Assembly (NCBI GenBank): GCA_963665195.1
Contig: OY762070.1
Location: forward strand, 4,836,001-4,900,000
Reading direction: 5' to 3'
Source of the DNA: VXYL01 sp963665195
GTDB lineage: Bacteria; Pseudomonadota; Gammaproteobacteria; Pseudomonadales; Azotimanducaceae
DNA: 64,000 nucleotides
Shown: positions 46,117-55,700 of the stretch, one piece after another
How the letters are laid out: each line of letters starts with the position of its first letter
Numbering within the stretch: the first letter of the stretch is position 1
The notes under the pieces: generated by a model
Told to the model about the DNA's origin: nothing
Databases searched by the model: none
Seen by the model: the letters and a program-made list of their open reading frames with translations, nothing else
Program-made: the position numbers and the translations under genes

Positions 46117-47871
46117 ATGGCCAACGACGAGCCCGATGCGGGTTTGAACCCCGACGCCAGGATTCCGCTGCACTTGGCCGCGGGTCTCGGCCTGCAGCTT
46201 GCCGCCCTCGTGCTGCCGGGCGCGGTGCTGATTCCCACGGTCGTGTTCCGCGGTGCCGGTCAGCCCGAGGACATCCTGCTGTGGGCCGTATTCGCGTCCG
46301 TGGTCCTCTGCGGTGTGACCACGGTGCTGAAAGCCCTGCGGATCGGACGTCTCAGCGCGGGCTATCTCATGGCTACGGGAACCTCGGGGGCGACCATCGC
46401 CGTCAGCATCGCGGCGCTCGATGCCGGCGGCCCGCAACTGCTCGCCGCGCTCGTGCTGGTGATGGCGCTTGTTCAGTTCGCCTTCTCCGCGCGCCTCGCC
46501 CTTTTTCGGCGCGTCCTGACGCCGACCGTGACCGGCACCATCATCATGCTGACGCCCGTCACGGTGATGCCGGTGATCTTTCGGCAATTGAACGCCGTGC
46601 CGGATGGGTCGGATCCGGTCGCTGGCCCCCTGAGCGCGCTCACGACGCTGGCGCTGGTCGTCGGCATCATGCTGAAGGCGCGCGGGGCCTTGCGGCTCTG
46701 GGCGCCGATCATCGGCATCGTCGCAGGAGCGATGGTCGCCATCGCATTCGACCTCTACGACTTCGAGCGCATCGCGAACGCGCCGTGGGTCGGGCTGCCG
46801 GCGATGGCATGGTCGGGCGTCGATCTCGAGTTCGACATCGCCTTCTGGGCGATGCTGCCGGCGTTCGTGTTCATCACCGTGGTCTGCACGATCCAGACCG
46901 TCAGTGGCGCCGTGGCGATCCAGCGCGTGTCTTGGCCCATGGCCAAGGCCGTCGACTTTCGCTCTGTGCAGGGGGCGGTCGCGGCGGACTCGGTCGGCAA
47001 CCTGCTCTCCGGGCTGGCGGGCACGATGCCGCTTGGTTTTCGTCCTACCGGCACATCAATGGTAGAGATCACCGGCATCGCATCGCGCTATATCGGGTTC
47101 GCATTGGGAGCGGCGTTCATCGTGTTGGCATGTCTCCCGAAGGCGCTGGCCGTGGTTCTGGCGATACCCGGCCCGGTGATCGCAACGTTCATCACGATCA
47201 TGATGGCGACCATCTTCATCATCGGCGTGAGGGTGATCGTCCAAGACGGCATCGACTACCGCAAAGGCGTGATCGTCGGCATCTCGTTCTGGATCGGCGT
47301 CGGCTTCGAGAGCGGCGTTGTTTTCCCGGACGTCATCGCCAGCCTGACTGGCGGTTTCGCGCCTAATGGCATGATCGCCGGCGGCGTGGTCGCCATCGTT
47401 GCCACGCTGTTCGTGGAACTGACGAAGGCCCGTCCACGCAAGGTGGAGGTGGTCTTCGATCGCTCTGCGCTGGAGGCCATTCGGGAATTCATGTCGGGCT
47501 TCGCAGCGCACTCCGGGTGGGATGAGCGCATGGCGGCTCGGCTCGACGCGGTGAGCGAAGAGACCATGCTCGCGCTCCTGGCGGAGGACCAAGCGGAAGG
47601 AGAAGCCGCGCCGCGCCGGCTCCGCGTGGTTGCGCGGCGGGAAGACGGCGGCGCGACGCTCGAGTTCGTCGCCTCCCGCGGCGAGGAGAACCTGCAGGAC
47701 CGGATCGCGCTGCTTGGCGAAGTCGGCGAAGGGGAGGTGCCGGAGCGGGAGATGTCGCTTCGCCTGCTGCGCCACCTCGCCTCCTCGGTTCGGCATCAGC
47801 AGTACCACGACACGGATGTGGTCACGGTGCGCCTGGAGCCGCCGGCGCCGGGAACCGCGGGAGCCGCGTGA
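46117..47871 (+). CDS. NCS2 (xanthine/uracil) permease fused to a C-terminal HATPase-like domain, copy 2
   Basis: A 584-aa homologue of the gene at 23593, with the same order: about 430 residues of NCS2 transporter and a 130-residue C-terminal cytoplasmic domain (FDRSALEAIREFMSGFAAHSGW, ending SLRLLRHLASSVRHQQYHDTD). The terminal SLRLLRH-ASSVRHQ-YH-TDVVTVR segment is nearly identical in both copies. It starts 30 bp after dctM, so it is probably the last gene of the Rieske/TRAP operon. A second importer there suggests two substrates or a salvage role. Confidence 0.88.
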   Translation: MANDEPDAGLNPDARIPLHLAAGLGLQLAALVLPGAVLIPTVVFRGAGQPEDILLWAVFASVVLCGVTTVLKALRIGRLSAGYLMATGTSGATIAVSIAALDAGGPQLLAALVLVMALVQFAFSARLALFRRVLTPTVTGTIIMLTPVTVMPVIFRQLNAVPDGSDPVAGPLSALTTLALVVGIMLKARGALRLWAPIIGIVAGAMVAIAFDLYDFERIANAPWVGLPAMAWSGVDLEFDIAFWAMLPAFVFITVVCTIQTVSGAVAIQRVSWPMAKAVDFRSVQGAVAADSVGNLLSGLAGTMPLGFRPTGTSMVEITGIASRYIGFALGAAFIVLACLPKALAVVLAIPGPVIATFITIMMATIFIIGVRVIVQDGIDYRKGVIVGISFWIGVGFESGVVFPDVIASLTGGFAPNGMIAGGVVAIVATLFVELTKARPRKVEVVFDRSALEAIREFMSGFAAHSGWDERMAARLDAVSEETMLALLAEDQAEGEAAPRRLRVVARREDGGATLEFVASRGEENLQDRIALLGEVGEGEVPEREMSLRLLRHLASSVRHQQYHDTDVVTVRLEPPAPGTAGAA

Positions 47872-47912
47872 AGCCCTCCTGAGGATCGGCAATGCGAGTG
47901 CCTGCTGGACTG

Positions 47913-47941
47913 TTGACACCCCGCGGCGGTTCATGCGTAAT
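47913..47941 (+). promoter_or_regulatory. Sigma70-type promoter of the YciI-like gene
   Basis: TTGACA at 47913-47918, a 17-bp spacer and CGTAAT at 47936-47941. The ATG at 47971 follows an AAAGGGGG ribosome site at about 47959. Confidence 0.5.
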
Positions 47942-47970
47942 CCACCGACGCAGTCGAAAGGGGGCTTCGC

Positions 47971-48270
47971 ATGTATGTAGTCGCATTCGTCACGGACAAA
48001 CCCGGCGTCGCGGAAGTGCGCGCCGAGACGCGCCCGGCATATCGCGCGTATCTGCGCGATCACCCGACCCATCCGGACATCACCGTGCATCACGCGGGGC
48101 CGACCTTCACCGACGATGGCGAGTCGATCACGGGCCTGCTGGTCGTGATGGAGGCGCCGTCGCTCGACGAGGCCCGCGCCTTCATGGCGGACAGCCCGTT
48201 GGCCAAAGCGGACGTGTTCGCGGAGTGCGACGTTCGCCGTTGGGACTGGCTCACGGGCAGCCCCGGCTAG
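47971..48270 (+). CDS. YciI-like (YCII) domain protein
   Basis: A 99-aa protein starting MYVVAFVTDKPGVAEVRAET. The ferredoxin-like fold is marked by RPAYRAYLRDH, the strand FTDDGESITGLLVVMEAPSLDEARAFMADSPLAKADVF and the terminal WDW. YCII proteins have a conserved His/Asp pocket, but few have a known reaction. It has its own promoter and stands alone. Confidence 0.88.
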   Translation: MYVVAFVTDKPGVAEVRAETRPAYRAYLRDHPTHPDITVHHAGPTFTDDGESITGLLVVMEAPSLDEARAFMADSPLAKADVFAECDVRRWDWLTGSPG

Positions 48271-48280
48271 GGTCGCGAAA

Positions 48281-48299
48281 GCGCCGGACTCTCCGGCGC
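48281..48299 (-). terminator. Possible terminator hairpin for the zeta-like gene
   Basis: A perfect 8-bp stem (GCGCCGGA / TCCGGCGC) with a 3-base loop. On the minus strand it is followed by TTTCG only, so if it ends the zeta-like gene it lacks a proper U-tract. Confidence 0.3.
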
Positions 48300-48397
48300 G
48301 CCGGCGCCACACACGAAGGAGTTCCGCCCGGCCGAGGCGGGGGCGCTTGGCGTTGCTCCCTTGGCATCGAGCATGGCGCGCAGAATGATGCTACGTC

Positions 48398-49111
48398 CTA
48401 CGCGGGCCGGGGTCGTGCCGCCAGCCGCGCCTTCCGCTCCTTCCTCAGCCGCTCCTGTCGCTGCGCCTCTTCCCATCGCAACAGCAGCTCCCGGCACCAG
48501 AGCGCCATTCGGTCCGGCGGCAGCCTCTCGGTGATTCTTCCCTTCTCCGCCACGAACTGCGTGACTGGGTTGGGGATGCGATCAACAGTCTCTTCCGTGT
48601 TGTCGACCACCTCCACCAGATCGAAATCGTCGAGTCGCCGCCGCAGATTCGACAGCGAGTGCCGGTATCGGTTGGGCAAGCGTTCCGGATCGACCCGGTG
48701 GCCCGTGCGCAGCAGCACGCGCTCCTCAATCCGCCGCGCATTGATCTCCGGGCCTTCGGTGCCGATGTAGTAGCCCTCGACCTGATAGCCCTGGTCGATG
48801 GCCCGCTGCATCAGCGCCGGGCCGGGTCGCCCCGAGAACGTGCTTTCGATGCCGAAGTCCAGCCGTGCCGCGAAAATGTCGTCGGACTCCTTGTCGACGT
48901 AGATTCGCGTCCGCTCCCGAGCGCCTTGGTCGTTCCAGTCGCCCATGCCCCCGGCGAGGCTGTCTTGATCGAAATACCGATCGGGCAGCCGGTCGTAGTT
49001 GTCCCGCTTCCACGCCGACTTTCCCGCGCCGCTGCAGCCCATCACGATGACGAACTTCGGTCGCGGATCGCAGCCGCGAAACTTGTGCGCAGCTGCCGCC
49101 GCTCCGGGCAC
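48398..49111 (-). CDS. Zeta-toxin-like P-loop kinase-fold protein
   Basis: A 237-aa frame from GTG 49111; the open frame extends to 49300, but the upstream residues look non-coding. KFVIVMGCSGAGKSAWKRDNY is the P-loop, followed by YFDQDSLAGGM, IESTFSGRPGPALMQRAIDQ and YYIGTEGPEINARRIEERV. This arrangement matches the zeta-toxin/AAA_33 kinase family. Zeta toxins phosphorylate UDP-GlcNAc precursors, but many relatives lack that role and no epsilon antitoxin is visible. It lies about 140 bp downstream of the TPR gene on the same strand. Confidence 0.75.
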   Translation of the reverse strand: MPGAAAAAHKFRGCDPRPKFVIVMGCSGAGKSAWKRDNYDRLPDRYFDQDSLAGGMGDWNDQGARERTRIYVDKESDDIFAARLDFGIESTFSGRPGPALMQRAIDQGYQVEGYYIGTEGPEINARRIEERVLLRTGHRVDPERLPNRYRHSLSNLRRRLDDFDLVEVVDNTEETVDRIPNPVTQFVAEKGRITERLPPDRMALWCRELLLRWEEAQRQERLRKERKARLAARPRPA

Positions 49112-49251
49112 CTTCCGATGACCGAGAATCAGACGAGAGCCGCGATGCCCCCTCCTGGAACGACTTCGGCGAACGCGGTTACTGAGGATGCGACGCCTTG
49201 TCACCCGTGCGCCCACGCGGGGAGCCGCCGCGACCACGAAGGCCGGACAGG

Positions 49252-51267
49252 TCACCCGGGAATCGCTCGACGCAGTTCCTCGACCTTGTCGCGCGCCCAC
49301 CGAAGCTCCTCTTCGCTACCCGTATCCGCGACCGTCGGCATCACCGTTTGCTGGTATATTTCGAGTGCTTTTCGAACATTGCCGCGTACCTCATGGATGT
49401 CCGCGATCCGCGCCAAAGCGACAGCATATGAGCGGGCGTCGCCGAGCTGCTCGTAGACCGGCAGTTCCTCCTGCTCCCGAATCCGCCAGGCTTCATCCAA
49501 GTCGCCGCGCACCTGCAGGACATCAGCGATTTGCCCTTGTGTCATCGCGTACGCGCGTGAGTCGCCTAGTTCTCTATACAGCGAGAGCTGGTCTCGACGT
49601 ATACGGAGGGCCTCATCCGCCTCGTCGCGTGCCTCGTGCACGTCAGCGATCTGGCCGTACACGTTGGCGCAGGCTCGGGCATCCCCGAGCTTCTCGTAAA
49701 TCGGGAGTTGCTCGTCGCGGCGGAGACTTAGCACCTCGTCGTATTCGCCGCGTTCCATCAGAACGTCGGCGATCTTTCCCTGAACCTGCGCGTATTCTCG
49801 GATGTCACCCAATCGTCCGAAAACAGGCAGTTCCGAGCGCAGTATGTCCAGTGCCTCGTCCCGCTCGCCACGGACCCTGAGGATTTCCGCAATCTGTGTC
49901 CGGGAGATGGCCCGGGACCTCACGTCCCCTAGCTGTTCATAGATAGGCAGTTCCTCTTCACGACGAATCCGCAACGCCTCGTCGAACTGCCCCCTGAGTG
50001 TGAGAATCCATGCAATCTTGCCCTTGACGAGCGCACAGGAGCGTGGCTCGCAGAGTTCTTCGTAGACGGGCATCTCCACCTCTTTGTGAATCCGCAACGC
50101 CTCGTCCCATTCGCCGCGGATGGTCAATACGTCGGCGATCCGACCTTGCGCGATGGCCGCCGGCCGGGTTGCGTCCAGTCGCTTGAAGACGGCAAGCGCT
50201 TCTCGATAGGCATCCAAGGCTTCGCCAAGTTGGCCGCGGACACGGTAGATGTCTGCGATCTCGCTTCGTGTGATCGCCTGCGACAGCTCGTCGCCGAGCC
50301 GTTGGAAGATCGGGAGCTCTTCCTGCTGCCGAATGCGCAGGGCTTCGTCCAACTCACCGCGCATCGCAAGGATGTCTGCAATGCCAGCCTGCGCTACCGC
50401 GTACGATCTAGCGTCGCCGAGTTCCTCGAACACCGGCACCTGCTCCTGCCGGTGGATGCGCAGGGCCTTGTCGAGTTCACCGCGTTCCTTGAGCAAGTCG
50501 GCAATGCGACCGCGCACGATTGCCAGACGCCTCGGGTCATCGATTTCCCGCAGGCCATCCTCGGCCTCCCGGTAGCGCCTTTCCGCCTCCGGCAGGTTCC
50601 CCAGCGACTGATGAAAGTCGCCAAGCTCGATCACGAGATTGAGGTCCGCCGAACCCCACGGCCTGTTTGCCTCTAGGTAATCACGCAACTCCTCCATCCT
50701 CTCGCGGGCTGCGCGTACCTTGGTCGCGTAGGGCCGGACGTCGGAGTACTGCGCCGGTCGGACATCCTCGTCGGGGGGCAAGGTGAAGTCGAATACGCCC
50801 GAGCGCCAGGCCCAAAGATCGGCCGACACCGTTGCGACTTTGCGGATGGAGTCCGCCGGCACCCAAACGAGAATCGGGCGGCGGCACCGCTCCGCCATTG
50901 CGTCTCGACGCTGGTTGAGCCGCTTGAGGAGGTCATCGGAGCCCCGGGGCCAGCGATCCATGTCGACCAGTTGAACAGGCGCCGTGGTGCCGTCCCCTGC
51001 TAGGCGACCTAGCAGCGTTTCAGTGCCAATCAGCTCGTCCGGTTGCACATGGACCGGCCGGTCCGCATGGAGCCGATCATTCAGAAACGCAACGGCCTCA
51101 TCGCGGTACGCGCTGTCGGAGTGGGTCAGAAAGCAGAGCGTGAAGGTCTTGCCGGCGAGCATCCTCTTGAGGCGCAGGAAGGCACCGGAGTGGGACGACC
51201 GGAGGGTCCAACCCCGGGCCTCGGTCTGTGGTGCGCTATCGTTCCGTTCCTGGGTCGGCATAGGCAT
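49252..51267 (-). CDS. Eleven-repeat TPR protein with N-terminal effector-like domain
   Basis: A predicted 671-aa protein starting at ATG 51267 (MPMPTQERNDSAPQ), overlapping the upstream ATPase by 32 bp. Residues 1-180 contain FTLCFLTHSDSAYRDEAVAF, a PVQLVDMDRWPRGSDDLLKRL segment and RRPILVWVPADSIRKVATVS, then ADLWAWRSGVFDFTLP. I know these as a domain that follows AAA/STAND ATPases in predicted conflict systems. Residues 200-660 contain 11 very regular TPR units of about 40 residues (for example ARSYAVAQAGIADILAMRGE). TPR stacks sense protein partners. Exact function is unknown. Confidence 0.75.
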   Translation of the reverse strand: MPMPTQERNDSAPQTEARGWTLRSSHSGAFLRLKRMLAGKTFTLCFLTHSDSAYRDEAVAFLNDRLHADRPVHVQPDELIGTETLLGRLAGDGTTAPVQLVDMDRWPRGSDDLLKRLNQRRDAMAERCRRPILVWVPADSIRKVATVSADLWAWRSGVFDFTLPPDEDVRPAQYSDVRPYATKVRAARERMEELRDYLEANRPWGSADLNLVIELGDFHQSLGNLPEAERRYREAEDGLREIDDPRRLAIVRGRIADLLKERGELDKALRIHRQEQVPVFEELGDARSYAVAQAGIADILAMRGELDEALRIRQQEELPIFQRLGDELSQAITRSEIADIYRVRGQLGEALDAYREALAVFKRLDATRPAAIAQGRIADVLTIRGEWDEALRIHKEVEMPVYEELCEPRSCALVKGKIAWILTLRGQFDEALRIRREEELPIYEQLGDVRSRAISRTQIAEILRVRGERDEALDILRSELPVFGRLGDIREYAQVQGKIADVLMERGEYDEVLSLRRDEQLPIYEKLGDARACANVYGQIADVHEARDEADEALRIRRDQLSLYRELGDSRAYAMTQGQIADVLQVRGDLDEAWRIREQEELPVYEQLGDARSYAVALARIADIHEVRGNVRKALEIYQQTVMPTVADTGSEEELRWARDKVEELRRAIPG
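49330..50620 (-). repeat. Internal tandem TPR-coding repeat array
   Basis: Eleven units of roughly 120 bp encode near-identical TPRs, for example IADILAMRGELDEALRIRQQ and IAWILTLRGQFDEALRIRRE. Such regular units suggest recent amplification or concerted evolution. Confidence 0.75.
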
Positions 51268-52579
51268 GGAGCGTTCGGATGACCGGGTGGCTTCGCCAGA
51301 ACAAGTTGTTGTACTCCAAGACGGCAAGGTTGTAGAGCAATGCTCGCGTCCGCGGTCCAGGAGCCAATGGCTGCATCGTCTCATCAACTTCACGCAACAG
51401 GGGGTAATCCTCCGCATCGAGTATGCGCAGGAAGTCCATCGCCAATTCCTGGATTGCCTTCTCGGCCGCGTCTAGTTCAAAGCGGTCCGCGGTACGCCGA
51501 GAGTGCTTGAACGTGTACTGAAGGAGTCGAAGCAGGTCCCGCGGATGACCGCCACTGAACCGGACCAGTTTGTCGGCGACACCTTCGTCGAACAAGGTGG
51601 ATGCGGCCCTCCTAACCAGTATCGCACGCATTGCAGCTACGCCGGCCTCATTGGGCGAACCATCCCGATTGGCGACCTTGATCATCGGCAGGCGGAAGAC
51701 GTCGCCGAAGTTCTGGCCCAACGCAGCTTCATACGTCAAGTGGACCGGTGCGCAGTACACAAACAACCCCCGCACTTGCTGCAATTGGTACACATCGGAA
51801 AGAAACAGCGCCTTCGCGTCTTCGCCCTGCAGACGATCGGTTCCATCCACCACGAATAGAATCCTCTGGTAGGGTGAGCCGTCGGAAGGTGCGGCTCGCG
51901 AAAGTGCGTCCTCTCCGGCTCCGATCAGGTCGTTGAATGCCTCGGCGAAATCCGAGAAATGATTCCGAAGGACGAGCCTGAGTTCCGCCTTGTATGTCGA
52001 GTTGTACTTGAAAGTGTCGCTGACCCGAGCAAACAGTTTGGCCATGAACGGCAGTCCAAGTTGGGCTTCCATCCCCGCCTTGGCCTCGATGGCGAAATCT
52101 CTAGTCTTGTCATGCCGCTCGACTCGTTCCACGAACCAGTCTTGCAGTCGCCGGAGATGCTCCGGCGCGACATGGACCGCGTCTGCTTGAAGCTGCCGCA
52201 ATAGCGTCCCGGCAAGGTGCAGCAACACGTCGGGATAGCGCAGGTTGCTGACATCGAGCTCCTCGGCGACGTCCGCGAAGACGACGTAATAGGCACCGTG
52301 TCTGTGCAGCTGGTTGCGGATTCGGCGCAACTCTGTGCTCTTGCCGCAGCCTCGGTGGCCACAGAACAGGTAATAGCCCGAACGCGGTGGGCTTTTCAGG
52401 ACATCGCCGTCGACGCCGAGCTGTCGAAGGAACGCATCGAGATTGTACTCGCCGCGTGCGTGCGTGGTGTCTACCCATCGTGGGTCCTTCTCGCCATCGA
52501 GCGGTTCGCCCGGGTCGAGTGCCACGTTAACCTCCCAGATGTCCTCGGGCGGCTGGTACGGATGGGCTGCTTCGGCCAT
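51236..52579 (-). CDS. P-loop ATPase (AAA, Orc1/Cdc6-like), upstream partner of the TPR protein
   Basis: A 447-aa protein starting MAEAAHPYQPPEDIWEVNVA at ATG 52579. Walker A is FCGHRGCGKSTEL; the Walker B-like strand is ILFVVDGTDRL; the following FSGGHPRDLLRLLQY resembles the sensor-2 region of Orc/Cdc6-like ATPases. YYVVFADVAEELDVSNLRYPD sits between them. It forms a two-gene unit with the TPR protein (32-bp overlap), with the zeta-like gene downstream. I predict an ATP-switched regulator of the TPR effector-like partner; this is inference. Confidence 0.8.
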   Translation of the reverse strand: MAEAAHPYQPPEDIWEVNVALDPGEPLDGEKDPRWVDTTHARGEYNLDAFLRQLGVDGDVLKSPPRSGYYLFCGHRGCGKSTELRRIRNQLHRHGAYYVVFADVAEELDVSNLRYPDVLLHLAGTLLRQLQADAVHVAPEHLRRLQDWFVERVERHDKTRDFAIEAKAGMEAQLGLPFMAKLFARVSDTFKYNSTYKAELRLVLRNHFSDFAEAFNDLIGAGEDALSRAAPSDGSPYQRILFVVDGTDRLQGEDAKALFLSDVYQLQQVRGLFVYCAPVHLTYEAALGQNFGDVFRLPMIKVANRDGSPNEAGVAAMRAILVRRAASTLFDEGVADKLVRFSGGHPRDLLRLLQYTFKHSRRTADRFELDAAEKAIQELAMDFLRILDAEDYPLLREVDETMQPLAPGPRTRALLYNLAVLEYNNLFWRSHPVIRTLHAYADPGTER

Positions 52580-52690
52580 GCGGGCATTGTACTCGCGTCT
52601 ACGGCAGTTTGCTGATTGTGGGGCTTCGTCGGGATCCCCCGGGTCGGGCTTCGCTCGACGCAGTGAGCAAGCTCGCGAAGATCCTCCCAT

Positions 52691-52725
52691 AAGCAAAAGG
52701 CCCCGCGATTGCGGGGCCTTTGCTT
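52691..52725 (-). terminator. Rho-independent terminator of TonB receptor 2
   Basis: GGCCCCGC (52699-52706), a GATT loop and GCGGGGCC (52711-52718), extended by AAGCAAA/TTTGCTT flanks. On the minus strand the stem is followed by a TTTTGCTT tail, directly after the receptor stop at 52740. The symmetry also allows it to act on plus-strand transcripts. Confidence 0.85.
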
Positions 52726-52739
52726 GGGTAGCGCGGGCG

Positions 52740-55700
52740 CTACAGCGAGAGGTTGAGCCTCACCAGCATCTGCCGGCCCATGATGTTGTCCAGGTACGGC
52801 TCGTGGGCCGAGAACTGGGTGATGGGGTCCGGGTAGGTGTCGAAGAGGTTGCGTACCGCCAGGTTCACCGTCACCGCGCTGAAGCCCAGGAAGTCCGGGC
52901 GGCGGTAGCTGTAGGTGGCATCCCAGTAGTGGCGCGAGTCGATGTCGCAGACCGGCCACGGCTGGAAGGCGCAGCGCTGGGATTGCTCCTCGTTGGGGAT
53001 GCGCTTGACGATGTCCGTGCCCGGAATCGTCACTTCCGTGTAGCCGCGATACGGCACGTGGTGCGGGTAGGAGCTGCGCTCGCCCGTGTTCCACGTCCAC
53101 GACGCGATCACCGTGCGAGGATCCTGCGCTTCCCGCTCCTTCATGGCGTCCCATGCGACGTTGATGTTCGACACGCGATCATGCCAGCGCACCATGAGCT
53201 GGGCGGTGTGCGGGCCCTTGAACCAGCGCAGGCTGGCCTGGGCGCGCCACTCCGGCGTCGGCGGCAAGTCGGACATCAGGTGCATGTTCGGCGGCGAGAA
53301 GTACTGCGAGTTGCGGTTGCCCACGCCGTCCACGGTGATGTCGGCCAGCACGTTGTCGCGGATGCAGAACCCGCCCGCGTTCTTGCCCGCATCGTCGCAG
53401 CCGAAGCTGCGGAACTTGGTGAGCTTCTGGGTCATGAACTGCGTCGCGCTCAGCGTGAACAGGAAGGCGCCCTTCTCGTCGCCCATCCAGTTGGTGAAGC
53501 GGTTCTCCGGGAGCTCGAAGCCGTAGCGGACGCCGTAGATCACGGTCTCCGCTTCGCGGCGGCCTTGCGCGGTCCACGCACCTTCAACGTAGTCGAGGAT
53601 GATGGGACTGCCGTCCTTGCCGCGGTCAAGCCTGCCGCCGGCGAAGCTCACTTCGCCGACCCCGGCGTTCGCGCCGCTTTGCAGCCAACTGATGGCGGCG
53701 TTGCGTCGGCACTCCAGATCCTGCGGGTTGGTCCACTCGGAGTCTCGGAACTCTTGCTGCGTCAGCGCGGCCCGGTCCGCGGCACCCGGATCGTTGTGCT
53801 TCTGGTCGTTGTCCCAGTCCACGATCGTTCCCGGACAAGCGGCTTCGACATAGGCCGTGAAGCCATTCTCGTTCAACGCCACCTGGTCGCCGGGGCCGGT
53901 CGGCTCGATTTGGCCGCGGAACTCGACACTGGTGTAGTCCACGTCGAAGACGAGGTCGCCGTCCAGCAACTTGAGCGAGAAGCCCAGGTTGTAAAGGTCC
54001 GACGTTTCGGGATCGAGGTCGGGGCTGCTGCCCTGCCGGGTTCGCACATTGGGCGTGCCGCCGCCTTTGCTGGCGCCGGCGTCCATGCAGTCCTGGATGT
54101 CCGGCAGGTAGTCGCAGACGTAGTCGCGAACGGTGCCGACCGTCTCGATGCCGGCATCGCCGAACAGCGCGTACAGGCCTGGCGTCACGAAGCCCTGGGT
54201 GATGCTGCCGCGCAGCGCCAGATAGTCGGTCGGCGCGTAGCGGACCGCCAGCTTGGGGATGGTGGTCGTGAACTTGGATGATCCCGGCTGGCCGTAGATG
54301 CCTTCGGCGGTGATCTCGCTGTAGCGCAGGGCCACTTGGGCTTCCATCTCCCCCCAGGTCTCGTGCGAGATCAAGGGCAGGGAGACCTCGGCGAATACAG
54401 CCTGCGACACCTGCTCGCTCTTGCGCAGGGCGAACTTGTTGCCGCCGATGGCCGCTTGCGCCAGCGCATGGGGGCGGTATTCCTCTTCCTCCACGCGCCA
54501 GTGCGTGCCGATGGCGAAGCCGACCGGCTGGTCGTTGTACCAGAGGTCGAACAGGTTGTTGTTCGCGGCCACCAAGTCGACGATCGTCATGCCGAGGTCT
54601 TGGACGTTGTAGGCCATGACGTTGCCGGCCAGGCGGTGCTCGTCCTCCGTGTTCACGAATTCATGATCGGGGGGCGTCCAGCCCGGATCGGTGGCGGCCG
54701 GGAACTTTTTGCTCGGGTCGCCGATCGGGAAGCCGTTCTCGTCGATCATCAGATAGGTCGTGCCGAACGGGTTCCAGCAGGAGTTCTGGTTCGGGCCGGC
54801 GTTGCAGCGCAAGGCCTGGACCATCTCCGAGGTCACTTCCTGGAACTGGTTCTGCTCGCGCACGCCTTGGGCCCAGATCCAGTCGGCGTCGATCACCCAG
54901 TCCGTGTCCGGGATGCGCACTTCCGTGCCGAGCCGCAGGCGGATGTCCTGACGCTTGGTGCGGCGCAGGAAGTGCAGGATGCCGTCGTTCTCCGCCCAGT
55001 CGAGGTTGTTGTTGCGGGGGTTCTTCGGGAACGCGAACAAGCGCCTCTCCTGGAAGCGGACATCCTCGTAGAAGGCGATGCCGCCGGCGTCCGGGTCGAA
55101 GCGGTCCGGCAGGCCGTCGCCGTCCGAGTCCTCCATGCCCATGAGCACGACGCGCGCTCGCGGGTCGCGCTGGACGTTGTCGTCGGCAATGCCGTCGCCG
55201 TCCCAGTCGCGGTCCGGGATGCCGTCGCCGTTCAAGTCCTGCGCGAACACCAACAGCTCGCCCGGCTCAACCAGATAGTCGTAGCGGCCGTTGCCGTTCA
55301 AGTCCTTGAAGTCGAGCTGGCGGGTCGGGCGCGCCGTCCAAGTGTTGGAACCGCCGGGCCAGATGTCCGGCGACACGCCCGGCCAGTACTGATCGTCGCC
55401 GGGCGGGAGGAACATGTTGTTCTCGGTCGGATCCCAGACGCCGTTCACCGCATCGTAGTAGTCGTTGATGGTCGAACCGTCGGCGAATGCCCGGAACGGG
55501 TTGCCGGGGTTGGAGCCGATGGCGATGCCCATGCGGTCGTTGACCAGTCCGCCGCTGGCGGAGTCGAAGTCGTTGAAGCCGGGGGCGTAGAGACGGGTGT
55601 TGTAGTCCACGCCGCCCGCGACGAATTCGCCGCGCACCGTCACGTAGTCGTTGAACTCGTACTCGAAGTAGCCCATGGCCTTCTGGCGTTCGCTTTGGGC

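Noticed and set aside
48281..48299. A strong rho-independent terminator for the YciI-like gene
   Set aside because: The stem is perfect, but no T run follows on the plus strand; kept only as a weak minus-strand possibility.
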